Source: Oscillospiraceae bacterium (lineage in GTDB: Bacteria; Bacillota; Clostridia; Oscillospirales; Acutalibacteraceae). From it: a DNA stretch of 12,283 nt. The DNA lies in NCBI GenBank assembly GCA_902782805.1, contig CACZON010000027.1, positions 1 to 12,283 on the forward strand. Direction: 5' to 3'. Both the position numbers and the translations under genes were made by a program. Every line of letters starts with the position of its first letter. Position 1 is the stretch's first letter. The notes below the pieces were generated by a model. It did no database searches. It was given only the letters and a program-made list of their open reading frames with translations, and was not told the origin of the DNA. Shown here piece after piece: positions 1 to 6,932 of this stretch.

Positions 1-1246
1 GCCGGACCGGAAGGATTTTTCCGTGGAGATCGCGATCGCAGCGTACCTTGACGGGCGTATAGTTTTTCGTATAGCCTTCGAACAATCCCGCTTCATCGCG
101 CTGCTCAAAGAGCACCGGCTCCGTTTTGCCGCACTGCGCGTTCAGGAATGTGTTTCGCAAATCGTTTGCCGCCGCGATCATCGCGCGGCTGCGGCGCTCT
201 TTTTCCTGATTCGTGACGATTTCGGGAAAATCGTACGCCTTCGTTCCCGGACGGCGCGAATACGGAAAGACGTGGACCTTCGCAAACCCGATCTTCTGAA
301 CGAAGCGCAGGGATTCTTCGAACTCCTCCTGCGTTTCTCCGGAAAAGCCGACCATCACGTCGGTAGTCAGCGCGGCGTTCGGGAAGGCCGCACGCAGATC
401 CTCCGCAATCGCTGAGAATTCTTCGCAGGTATAATGGCGGTTCATCCGCCGAAGCGTCCGATCGCAGCCGCTCTGCAGCGAAAGATGGAACTGCGGGCAG
501 AGTTTTTCCTGCTTTGAAAGCCGCGCGATCACCTCGCGCGAGAGACGCTCCGGCTCGAGGGAGCCGAGCCGCACGCGTTCGATCCCCGCCGCCGTGCAGG
601 CGGTCTCCACCGCGTCGCACAGCTCCAGCCCGAATTCCGCGCCCCAGCAGGAAAGGTTGATGCCGGTAAGGACGACTTCGCGATATCCGTTCTTTGCAAG
701 CGACTCGAGCTCGGTACGCAGATCCTCCGGCTTTTTCGAGCGGACTCTGCCGCGCGCGTAGGGGATGATGCAGTAGGAACAGAAACGGTTGCAGCCGTCT
801 TCGATTTTGAGAAAAGCGCGCGTGCGTTCATGATATTCCGAAACGCACATCGGCTCAAAGGGTTCTCCCGCCGCGTGGGGAAGGATCTCAACGATCCGCT
901 CTTTCTCCTCGAAATAGCGGTCGAGATACTTACGCAGCGCGCCGCGCTCGCGGTTGCCGATCACGATATCCGCCTCGGGCAGCTTTGCGGATTTTTCCGG
1001 GAACGCCTGCGGCATGCATCCGGTCAGGACGATCACCGCCTGCGGATGGTCGTTTCGCGCGCGGCGGACCGTTTGGCGCACCTTCTGATCGCTCGAAGCC
1101 GTGACCGTGCAGGAATTGATCACGACGACGTCGGCTTCTTCCCTGTCTCCGGCCGCTTCGTATCCGTTTCTCAGCAGATCCGACAGCATCGCCTGCGATT
1201 CGTACTGATTGACCTTGCAGCCGAGCGTAATGATCCTGACTTTCAT
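1..1246 (-). CDS. mtaB: tRNA (N6-L-threonylcarbamoyladenosine(37)-C2)-methylthiotransferase MtaB, 3' end cut off
   Basis: This radical-SAM enzyme of the MiaB/RimO/MtaB family adds a methylthio group to t6A at position 37 of ANN-decoding tRNAs, which tunes codon-anticodon pairing. The frame is open from the ATG at 1246 to the window edge (415 codons). The N-terminal methylthiotransferase domain starts with the LGCKVNQYES motif, and its three conserved cysteines (about C10, C46, C77) would hold the auxiliary 4Fe-4S cluster. The radical-SAM motif GCNRFCSYCIIPYARG supplies C152, C156 and C159. The C-terminal part (GYTKNYTPVKV, about residues 390-400) is the beginning of the TRAM RNA-binding domain. 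Family members are usually 430-450 residues, so roughly 15-30 residues are missing at the left edge. LGCKVNQYE rather than the MiaB-type start favours MtaB over MiaB or RimO. An AAAGGA ribosome binding site overlaps the end of the ABC-F gene 11 nt upstream, so the two are probably cotranscribed. Confidence 0.93.
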   Translation of the reverse strand, partial: MKVRIITLGCKVNQYESQAMLSDLLRNGYEAAGDREEADVVVINSCTVTASSDQKVRQTVRRARNDHPQAVIVLTGCMPQAFPEKSAKLPEADIVIGNRERGALRKYLDRYFEEKERIVEILPHAAGEPFEPMCVSEYHERTRAFLKIEDGCNRFCSYCIIPYARGRVRSKKPEDLRTELESLAKNGYREVVLTGINLSCWGAEFGLELCDAVETACTAAGIERVRLGSLEPERLSREVIARLSKQEKLCPQFHLSLQSGCDRTLRRMNRHYTCEEFSAIAEDLRAAFPNAALTTDVMVGFSGETQEEFEESLRFVQKIGFAKVHVFPYSRRPGTKAYDFPEIVTNQEKERRSRAMIAAANDLRNTFLNAQCGKTEPVLFEQRDEAGLFEGYTKNYTPVKVRCDRDLHGKILPVR

Positions 1247-1257
1247 TTCAAATCCTT

Positions 1258-3183
1258 TCAAATTCCGTTCGTTTCGATCTGAGCCCGAAGCGCTTCGAGC
1301 TCACCGGCGGCCTGCGTCCATTCGAGCATACGCTCCTCGCTCTCGCGCCCGAGGCGTTCGAGCGTTTCCGTCAGCTCGATCACTTTCAGGTAGTCTTCGG
1401 CGATCTCCGGCTGTTTCAACTGCTCCTGAAGCTCTTTTTCCTCGTTTTCGAGCGCTTCGATCTGACGCTCGATGCGCGCCAGCTCTTTGTTTGCGTTTTT
1501 AAGCCGCGCTTCGGTTTCGCGGCGGATCTTGTTTTCGCTCTGCGGCTGCGGCTCTTTTTGGGGGAGCTGCGCCGCTTTCTCGCGCATTTGGAGGAAATCG
1601 TCGTAATTTCCGGGCGAAAGCTCCGCGCCGTCTTTTGTCAGAAGATAGATCTTATCGGCAAGCCGGTTCATCAGATAGCGGTCGTGGGAGACGATCAGCA
1701 GCGTTCCCTCATACTCCGCAAGCGCCTTTTCGAGCGCTTCGCAGGCGAGGATATCGAGGTGGTTCGTCGGTTCGTCGAGGATCAGGAAATTCGCCCGCGA
1801 AAGCATCAGCTTCAAAAGCAGGATCCGCGCGCGTTCGCCGCCGGAGAGCGTCCCCACGTTTTTGTAAACGTCCTCCCCGAAAAAGAGGAAGAGCGCCAGC
1901 GCCGAACGGACCTGCGTCAAATCCATCTGCAGGTGTTCATCCCAGATCTCGTCGATCACCGTCTTTTCATCGTGGAGATTCGATTGGATCTGGTCGTAAT
2001 AACCGAGCTCCACCCCGACCCCAAAGCGGAATTTTCCTTCGTTGTGGGTATATTCCCCGAGGATCGTTTTGAGGAACGAGGTTTTGCCGCAGCCGTTTTC
2101 GCCGATCAGAAAAACGTGCTCACCGCGCTTGATCTCCATATTGACGTTGGAAAAGAGGCGGTTCGCGCCGAAAGCGAGGCCGATTTCCTCGCAGGAAAAA
2201 ACGTCGTCGCCGGCGCGGCGCGAGGCCGTAAAGCCGAAATTCATCTGCTTCGCCGCGGCCTCCGGCTTTTCAAGCGTCGCCTCCAACCGGTCGATCGCCT
2301 TCTGTTTGCTTTCGATGGTGCGGTAGTTGCGCTCCTGATTCCAGCGGCGCTGCTGCTCGATGATCCCCTCGATGCGGCGGATCTCTCGCATCGTGCTCTC
2401 ATATTTGCGCCGGGCGGTCAGATCTTCCTGTTCTTTAAGTTTTATGTAAACCGAATAGTTGCCTTTATAGGCGGAAAGCTTCCGGTTGTGCAGCGAAAAC
2501 GTCCGCTCCGTTACGCGGTCCAGAAAATAGCGGTCGTGGGAAATGACGAGATAGGCGCCTTTATAGGAGGAAAGAAAGCCCTCAAGCCATTCGACCGCCC
2601 GAAGGTCGAGGTGGTTGGTCGGTTCATCGAGCAGCAGGAGATTTGCGCCGGAGAGCAGAAGCTTCGCAAGCTGCAGCTTTGCTTTCTGGCCGCCGCTGAG
2701 GACGCCGACACGGTTTTCGATCGAGCTTTCCGTAAACCCAAGGCCCAGAAGCGCGCTTTTCGCGCGGCTTCGAAAGGTCAGCCCGCCTTTTTCGATAAAT
2801 TCCTCGCGCTCCGCCATCTGGCGCTCGAGGAGCCCGGAGAGATCTCCGGAAGCGTTCAGAAGCTCCTGCTGGGTCTTTTCGATCCGGTGCTCGAGCGCGA
2901 TCAGGTCGGAAAACACCGTGAGCACTTCCTCATACGCGGTTTTCCCGAAATCGCTGCAGACGTGCTGCTCCATATAGCCGATTTCCGCGTTTTTGGCGCG
3001 AACGATCTCGCCGCTGTCAAATGGTTCGAGCCCCAAAATGATGCGGAACAGCGTCGTCTTTCCGGAACCGTTGCTGCCGATCAGGCCGATCCGGTTATTC
3101 TCATATACTTCGAAAGAAAGATCGTGCAGCAGCTCTTCTTCCCCGAAGAATTTCGTCAGGCTTTTCACCGTCAGCAGTGCCAT
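1258..3183 (-). CDS. ABC-F family ATP-binding protein (YdiF/Uup-like translation factor)
   Basis: A soluble protein with two ATPase domains and no membrane segments, 641 residues. NBD1 has Walker A GSNGSGKTT (36-44), signature LSGGQ (162-166) and Walker B LLLLDEPTNHLD (182-193). NBD2 has Walker A GENGCGKTS (361-369), signature LSGGE (446-450) and a second LDEPTNHLD. The charged linker between them (about 245-312, rich in R, K, E) fits the ABC-F P-site tRNA interaction motif. The C terminus (about 555-641) is a Glu/Lys/Leu-rich predicted coiled coil, as in YdiF and Uup. ABC-F proteins bind the ribosomal E site and rescue or regulate translation; some give antibiotic protection. Length and C-terminal coiled coil favour a housekeeping YdiF-like member over a dedicated resistance factor, but sequence reading alone cannot settle this. 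It is the first gene of an operon with mtaB, also a translation gene. The ATG has a GAGGTG ribosome binding site. Confidence 0.93.
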   Translation of the reverse strand: MALLTVKSLTKFFGEEELLHDLSFEVYENNRIGLIGSNGSGKTTLFRIILGLEPFDSGEIVRAKNAEIGYMEQHVCSDFGKTAYEEVLTVFSDLIALEHRIEKTQQELLNASGDLSGLLERQMAEREEFIEKGGLTFRSRAKSALLGLGFTESSIENRVGVLSGGQKAKLQLAKLLLSGANLLLLDEPTNHLDLRAVEWLEGFLSSYKGAYLVISHDRYFLDRVTERTFSLHNRKLSAYKGNYSVYIKLKEQEDLTARRKYESTMREIRRIEGIIEQQRRWNQERNYRTIESKQKAIDRLEATLEKPEAAAKQMNFGFTASRRAGDDVFSCEEIGLAFGANRLFSNVNMEIKRGEHVFLIGENGCGKTSFLKTILGEYTHNEGKFRFGVGVELGYYDQIQSNLHDEKTVIDEIWDEHLQMDLTQVRSALALFLFFGEDVYKNVGTLSGGERARILLLKLMLSRANFLILDEPTNHLDILACEALEKALAEYEGTLLIVSHDRYLMNRLADKIYLLTKDGAELSPGNYDDFLQMREKAAQLPQKEPQPQSENKIRRETEARLKNANKELARIERQIEALENEEKELQEQLKQPEIAEDYLKVIELTETLERLGRESEERMLEWTQAAGELEALRAQIETNGI

Positions 3184-3184
3184 G

Positions 3185-3199
3185 TTTCACCTCGTGAAA
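3185..3199 (-). promoter_or_regulatory. Hairpin holding the ribosome binding site of the ABC-F gene
   Basis: In the transcript TTTCAC and GTGAAA form a 6-bp stem around a 3-nt GAG loop, immediately before the ABC-F start codon. The Shine-Dalgarno sequence GAGGTG is split between the loop and the 3' arm, so folding could limit ribosome access. The palindrome is seen directly; a regulatory effect is inferred. Confidence 0.45.
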
Positions 3200-3216
3200 A
3201 TACTCTACAAAATAGT

Positions 3217-3245
3217 ATTATATCGAAAAAATCCGCGTTGTGCAA
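3217..3245 (-). promoter_or_regulatory. Promoter of the ABC-F/mtaB operon
   Basis: On the minus strand, -35 TTGCAC (3245-3240) and -10 TATAAT (3222-3217, perfect) are separated by exactly 17 bp. This predicts an mRNA start near 3210 and a leader of about 27 nt. An AATACT/AGTATT inverted repeat (3199-3219) overlaps the -10 and the start site and could be an operator or a small 5' hairpin. Confidence 0.7.
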
Positions 3246-3286
3246 TACGCCTTTTGCGCTTTACGCCGGCGCGCGGCGTTTTTATC

Positions 3287-3315
3287 TTGCCTGCGGCTGC
3301 GCTCTTTGCTATAAT
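3287..3315 (+). promoter_or_regulatory. Promoter of the TIM-barrel isomerase gene
   Basis: -35 TTGCCT (3287-3292), 17-bp spacer, -10 TATAAT (3310-3315) preceded by TGC (extended -10). It is divergent from the ABC-F promoter, with the two -35 elements about 40 bp apart. An AAGGAGG ribosome binding site follows at 3328-3334. Confidence 0.75.
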
Positions 3316-3343
3316 ATAATAAGGAAAAAGGAGGCGGTTCGGG

Positions 3344-4114
3344 GTGAAGATCGGCGTATCGAGCGCGTGTCTGTATCCGGAATATCTCGAGGAGGCGCTT
3401 GACCGGCTGGAGGCAGCCGGATTTTCGGACTTCGAAGTCTTTTTCAACGCCTACAGCGAGCTGCGCCCGGAGTACCTTTCTTCGATCAAAAAAGAACGAA
3501 ATATCGTTTCCGTCCATCCCTTCACTTCCGGCTTCGAAACGTTTCTCCTCTTTTCCGAGCATTACCGGCGTTTTCAGGACACCGCCGAAGGCTATAAAAC
3601 CTATTTTTCCGCGGCGGCCTCTCTGGGCGCAAAGATCTTCGTTCTTCACGGTCAGCGCGATTACGACCGCTCGAACATCAGCGAAGAGGAATACTTCGAA
3701 CGCTTCGCGTATCTCTCAAGAACCGCGCGTCCGTTCGGCGTTACCCTCGCCCAGGAGAACGTCAACCGCTTCCGCAGCGAGGATCCGGCGTTTATTGCGC
3801 GGATGCGGCGCTATCTTCACGATGAATGCGCCTTCGTCCTCGATATCAAGCAGGCGGTGCGGGCGGGATTTTCGCCCTTTGCGATGCTCGAAGCGATGGG
3901 TGAAAAAATCGTTCACGTCCATTTAAGCGACCACAATCGGAAGGAAAACTGCCTTCCGCCGGGAAAAGGCAGTTTCGATTTTCCGCGCTTTTTCCGCGCA
4001 CTGGAAAAAATCGGCTTTTCCGGAACGCCGGTGATCGAGCTCTACCGGCGAAATTTCGGAAGAATCCGCGAACTGACCGCCGCAAAAGACTTCCTTGCGC
4101 CGATCTTTCGATAA
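3344..4114 (+). CDS. Sugar phosphate isomerase/epimerase-like TIM-barrel protein (AP endonuclease 2 / xylose isomerase-like superfamily)
   Basis: A 256-residue protein with the alternating strand/helix pattern of a TIM barrel, beginning MKIGVSS. Candidate metal ligands sit at the ends of strands, as in the superfamily: H58 (VHPF), H102 (LHGQ), E138 (AQENV), D167 (LDIKQ), H191/H193 (HVHLSDH) and E232 (VIELY). The PPGKG loop near residues 205-209 followed by a Phe-rich helix is also typical. The superfamily includes sugar isomerases and epimerases, hydroxypyruvate isomerase, IolE/IolI and endonuclease IV; substrate cannot be inferred. The protein is shorter than endonuclease IV (about 280) and lacks its full nine-ligand three-zinc pattern by eye, which favours an isomerase. 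The GTG start is chosen because AAGGAGG lies 9 nt upstream and the N terminus begins directly with the first barrel strand. No sugar-pathway genes are nearby; nrdR follows but has its own promoter. Confidence 0.82.
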   Translation: MKIGVSSACLYPEYLEEALDRLEAAGFSDFEVFFNAYSELRPEYLSSIKKERNIVSVHPFTSGFETFLLFSEHYRRFQDTAEGYKTYFSAAASLGAKIFVLHGQRDYDRSNISEEEYFERFAYLSRTARPFGVTLAQENVNRFRSEDPAFIARMRRYLHDECAFVLDIKQAVRAGFSPFAMLEAMGEKIVHVHLSDHNRKENCLPPGKGSFDFPRFFRALEKIGFSGTPVIELYRRNFGRIRELTAAKDFLAPIFR

Positions 4115-4121
4115 AATCTTC

Positions 4122-4150
4122 TTGTATTGCGATTTTTGGTATGCTATAAT
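4122..4150 (+). promoter_or_regulatory. Promoter of nrdR
   Basis: -35 TTGTAT (4122-4127), 17-bp spacer, extended -10 TGC-TATAAT (4142-4150). It lies entirely in the 86-nt gap after the isomerase gene, so nrdR can be transcribed independently. The 11-nt core TGCTATAATAT is identical to that of the isomerase promoter. Confidence 0.65.
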
Positions 4151-4200
4151 ATCTTTCAGACGGAATAATGATTTCTGAACAAGGAAACGAGGGATCGCCC

Positions 4201-4656
4201 GTGAAATGCCCATATTGCGGTTATACCGAAAGCAAAGTCGTCGATTCGCGCCCGACCGATGAAGGCGCGCGGATCCGCCGCCGCAGAGAATGTCTCGGCT
4301 GCGGGAAACGCTTCACGACCTACGAGGTCATCGAAACGCTCCCGCTGGTTGTCATCAAAAAGGATAAATCCCGCGAGGAATTCGACCGCGCCAAGCTCAC
4401 GCGCGGAATTCTGCGCGCCTGCGAAAAGCGTCCCGTGTCCCTGAACGAAATCGAAAAGATCGTCGACGATATCGAGCTCTCGCTTCAGAATTCGCTCGAC
4501 CGCGAAGTCCCCTCTTCGCTGATCGGCTCCTACGTAATGGACAAGCTCAAGGATCTCGACGAGATCGCCTACGTCCGCTTCGCCTCCGTCTACCGCCAGT
4601 TTACGGATATCAACACCTTTATGGACGAGCTCAACAAGATGATCCACAACAAATAA
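4201..4656 (+). CDS. nrdR: Transcriptional repressor NrdR (ribonucleotide reductase regulator)
   Basis: NrdR represses ribonucleotide reductase genes by binding paired NrdR boxes in response to ATP/dATP levels. With the GTG start at 4201 the protein is 151 residues, the usual family length. The N-terminal zinc ribbon has C3 and C6 (KCPYCG) plus C31 and C34 (CLGCGKRFTTYE), with the Arg-rich DNA-contacting run RIRRRRE between them. An ATP-cone domain follows (about residues 46-136), beginning LPLVVIKKDKSREEF. An in-frame ATG at 4168 would add 11 residues with no homology to the usual N terminus and no ribosome binding site, whereas GAGGG at 4189-4193 lies 7 nt before the GTG. No nrd reductase gene and no convincing NrdR box pair is present, so its targets lie elsewhere. 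Confidence 0.96.
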   Translation: MKCPYCGYTESKVVDSRPTDEGARIRRRRECLGCGKRFTTYEVIETLPLVVIKKDKSREEFDRAKLTRGILRACEKRPVSLNEIEKIVDDIELSLQNSLDREVPSSLIGSYVMDKLKDLDEIAYVRFASVYRQFTDINTFMDELNKMIHNK

Positions 4657-4674
4657 ATCCGCCTCCCGAGAAAA

Positions 4675-4709
4675 AAGCACTTTCGTTTTTTCGAAAGTGC
4701 TTCTTTTTT
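4675..4709. terminator. Bidirectional terminator between nrdR and the MATE gene
   Basis: An 11-bp perfect stem (4675-4685 with 4692-4702; core GCACTTTCG / CGAAAGTGC) with a T6 loop. It is flanked by an A-run (4671-4676) on the left and TTCTTTTTT (4701-4709) on the right, so it has a U-tract in both directions. It serves nrdR on the plus strand and MATE on the minus strand; the MATE stop codon (4708-4710) lies at the edge of the T-run. Confidence 0.92.
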
Positions 4710-6090
4710 ATTCTTCTTTCACCATATTGACCGCCCAGTTTCCGTGCCGCAGCAGGAAGAACGCGAGAAAACACTTGAGAACCTCCAGCGCCTGGCAGAT
4801 CAGATAGAGCGGGAAGATCGGAAGCGAGGTAAAACGCGAAAGGCAATAGGCGACCGGAATGCTCGCCGCCCACATGAAGCCGCAGTCGAGAATAACGGTG
4901 ATCAGCGTCTTTCCGCCGGAGCGCAGCGTAAAATAGGCGCAGTTGTTGAAAGAATGCAGCGGTGAAATCGCCGCCGCGATCAGGATCAGCTGCGTCGCCA
5001 GCGCGCGCACCTCGTCCGTTACATTGTAAAGCAGCGGGAAGAACGGCGCGCAGACCGCCGTCAGCGCACCGGAAACGACGCAGCCCGCCGTTGCGAAAAA
5101 GATGATCTTGCGGTCGGTATCCTTTGCTTCCTCGATCCTGTTCGCGCCGAGCAGCTGGCCTACGATGATTGCAACTGCGCTTCCCATCGAGAAGAAAACG
5201 ACGTCGGAAAGCCTTGAGACGGTCTGTGAAATATTCGTTGCCGCAACAACGGCGAGCCCGCGCGTTGAATAGCACTGCGAAAGCAGCGAAACGCCGAAGG
5301 ACCAGAGAAATTCGTTGGCAAGCAGCGGCATCCCCTTGAGCGCGATCAGCTTGATAAGCCTGCCGGGGATCCGCAGCGAGCGGTACATCTTCCGGAAATA
5401 CGGGAAGCGGTCGAGATGGCGGTAGACCGCGAAAAGGATGATCGAAAGCTCTACAAAGCGGGAAATGATCGTTGCGATCGCCGCGCCGACAACGCCCAGC
5501 TTCGGGAATCCGAGCTTTCCGTAGATCAGGATCCAGTTGAAAACGAGATTGGTAAAGACTGCCGAGAGCGAAGCCGCCATCGGGATCTTCGTATTGCCGC
5601 ATTCGCGCAGCGTGCTCGAATAAAGCTGCGCCGCCGCGAAGGGAACGATCTGCAGGAGCATCAGATAGAGATACTGCTGCGCGTAGCCGAGCGTCGCTTC
5701 GATATCGCCCTGCGCGGCCTCGCCGGTCAGGAAGAGGCCGATCAGCGCGCGGCTGTTCAGAAGCAGAACCAGAATCGCCGCGGCAGAGAGCAGCAGGCAG
5801 ACGTACAGCTTGAAGCGGAAGGTGTGGCGTATGCCCTCCATGTCCCCTTTTCCGAAGTACTGCGCCGTAAAGATCCCGGCGCCGGAAAGTCCGCCGAATA
5901 CGCAGAGGTTGAATACAAACAGAAGCTGATTCGAGATCGCGACGCCGGACATCTGAACCGTTCCGATCCCGCCGACCATGATATTGTCGAGCAGCCCGAC
6001 AAAGGTCGTGATCCCGTTCTGAATCATGATCGGGACCGCGACCGCGAAGAGCATTTTATAGAATTTTCTGTCTCCGATATATTTTCTCAT
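4708..6090 (-). CDS. MATE family multidrug/toxin efflux transporter
   Basis: A 460-residue, strongly hydrophobic protein with about twelve predicted membrane helices in two homologous halves, the MATE (NorM/DinF) architecture. The first half starts with FAVAVPIMIQNGI and a GLLDNIMVG segment (about residues 32-40), the conserved MATE N-lobe signature, followed by an AQYFGKGD loop near residue 80. The second half begins around GMPLLANEFLW, with VGQLLGANR resembling the corresponding loop. MATE proteins export cationic drugs or metabolites in exchange for Na+ or H+; the substrate and coupling ion here are unknown. The ATG at 6090 is 6 nt after the SDR stop, with a GAGGA ribosome binding site inside the end of the SDR gene, so the two are translated from one mRNA. 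The length is normal for the family and no lesion is seen. Confidence 0.92.
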   Translation of the reverse strand: MRKYIGDRKFYKMLFAVAVPIMIQNGITTFVGLLDNIMVGGIGTVQMSGVAISNQLLFVFNLCVFGGLSGAGIFTAQYFGKGDMEGIRHTFRFKLYVCLLLSAAAILVLLLNSRALIGLFLTGEAAQGDIEATLGYAQQYLYLMLLQIVPFAAAQLYSSTLRECGNTKIPMAASLSAVFTNLVFNWILIYGKLGFPKLGVVGAAIATIISRFVELSIILFAVYRHLDRFPYFRKMYRSLRIPGRLIKLIALKGMPLLANEFLWSFGVSLLSQCYSTRGLAVVAATNISQTVSRLSDVVFFSMGSAVAIIVGQLLGANRIEEAKDTDRKIIFFATAGCVVSGALTAVCAPFFPLLYNVTDEVRALATQLILIAAAISPLHSFNNCAYFTLRSGGKTLITVILDCGFMWAASIPVAYCLSRFTSLPIFPLYLICQALEVLKCFLAFFLLRHGNWAVNMVKEE

Positions 6091-6096
6091 AAATCC

Positions 6097-6858
6097 TCAC
6101 GATATTCTTGAGAGATGCATCAGCAGCCGGTGCGGCAGAATTTTTGCCAGAACACGGTAGAATTTGTAGATAAAGCGCGCGGTATAGACGGTTTTTCCCT
6201 TTGCCGCGGCACGAAGCGACGCTTCGGCAACTTTCGCAGCGTCGACGCGCGGCAGCTTTGTGAAGGTTTTCGAGCGGCCGGTGATTCCGGCAACGTCGAG
6301 AAACTCGGTGTCCATCGGTCCGGGGCAGACCGCCAGCGCGAGGATCCCTTCTTTTTTGAGTTCAAAGGCAAGCGAACGCGAAAAGCTCTGGACGTACGCC
6401 TTGGTCGAGCAGTAAACCGTCATGCCCGGCGTCGGAACGAAGGAAGCGATCGAGCTTATGTTCACGAGGAACGCGCCGCGGCGCATATAGGGCAGCGTCA
6501 GCGAAGCCATCGCGGTCAGCGCGGTGACGTTGAGCTGCGTCATCGCGACCTGCGAGGCGGTCTGCGCCTCTATGAAATCGCCGAACGTCCCGCAGCCGGA
6601 ATTGTTCACCAGAATTCTTACTTCCAGTTTTTCCTCAAGCAAAAGGCTGCGGTAAGCTTCGAAGCTCTCCGGCGCCGTCAGATCGAGCGCGATCGGCCGG
6701 ATCTTTTTCTGCGGAAACTCCACGGCAAGCGCCTCGAGCCGCTCGAGCCGCCGGGCGATCACCCAGATCTCTTCGATTTCGGGAAACCCTTTTGCGATCT
6801 GCCGGACGTACTCCCTGCCGAGTCCGGAGGAAGCTCCGGTAACGACTGCGATCTTCAT
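6097..6858 (-). CDS. Short-chain dehydrogenase/reductase (SDR) family NAD(P)-dependent oxidoreductase
   Basis: A classical SDR of 253 residues with a Rossmann fold. Visible motifs are the cofactor loop TGASSGLG (7-14), D59 in ALDLT (the usual contact to the adenine ring), NNSG (85-88, the NNAG motif), N110, S136 in NISSIAS, the catalytic pair Y149 and K153 (YCSTK), and PGPMDTEF after the active site. R36/R37 at the end of the second strand suggest an NADPH preference. The substrate is unknown. The ATG at 6858 (MKIAVVTGAS) is preferred because AAGGA lies 6 nt upstream; in-frame starts at 6864 and 6912 would add 2 or 18 residues, and the longer form would begin inside the tsf terminator hairpin. 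It is probably cotranscribed with MATE. No separate promoter was recognised, so expression may rely on read-through from rpsB-tsf. Confidence 0.92.
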   Translation of the reverse strand: MKIAVVTGASSGLGREYVRQIAKGFPEIEEIWVIARRLERLEALAVEFPQKKIRPIALDLTAPESFEAYRSLLLEEKLEVRILVNNSGCGTFGDFIEAQTASQVAMTQLNVTALTAMASLTLPYMRRGAFLVNISSIASFVPTPGMTVYCSTKAYVQSFSRSLAFELKKEGILALAVCPGPMDTEFLDVAGITGRSKTFTKLPRVDAAKVAEASLRAAAKGKTVYTARFIYKFYRVLAKILPHRLLMHLSRIS

Positions 6859-6878
6859 CTGCATTCCTTCCTTTCCGC

Positions 6879-6914
6879 AAAAAATGGCAGTACAGGTCGC
6901 CCCTACTGCCATTT
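6879..6914 (-). terminator. Rho-independent terminator after tsf, with a repeat-like loop
   Basis: A perfect 11-bp stem AAATGGCAGTA / TACTGCCATTT (6882-6892 with 6904-6914) and an 11-nt loop. On the minus strand it ends in TTTTTT (6884-6879). It lies 19 nt after the tsf stop and just before the SDR ribosome binding site. The minus-strand arm and loop read GTAGGGGCGACCTG, which resembles dispersed GC-rich palindromic repeats of clostridial genomes. Confidence 0.75.
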
Positions 6915-6932
6915 CTCTCTGTGATTTGCCGA

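Noticed and set aside
1558..3402. A very long open frame on the plus strand opposite the ABC-F gene (over 600 codons).
   Set aside because: It is the antisense shadow of a GC-rich, strongly coding gene; the translation has no recognisable domain, and the opposite strand carries all ABC-F motifs.
4168..4200. ATG at 4168 as the nrdR start.
   Set aside because: It adds 11 residues not seen in NrdR proteins, which begin directly at the KCPYC zinc ribbon, and has no ribosome binding site; the GTG at 4201 has one.
6859..6912. 18-residue N-terminal extension of the SDR protein starting at 6912.
   Set aside because: It would begin inside the tsf terminator stem and precede the Rossmann start without homology; the ATG at 6858 has a well-placed ribosome binding site.
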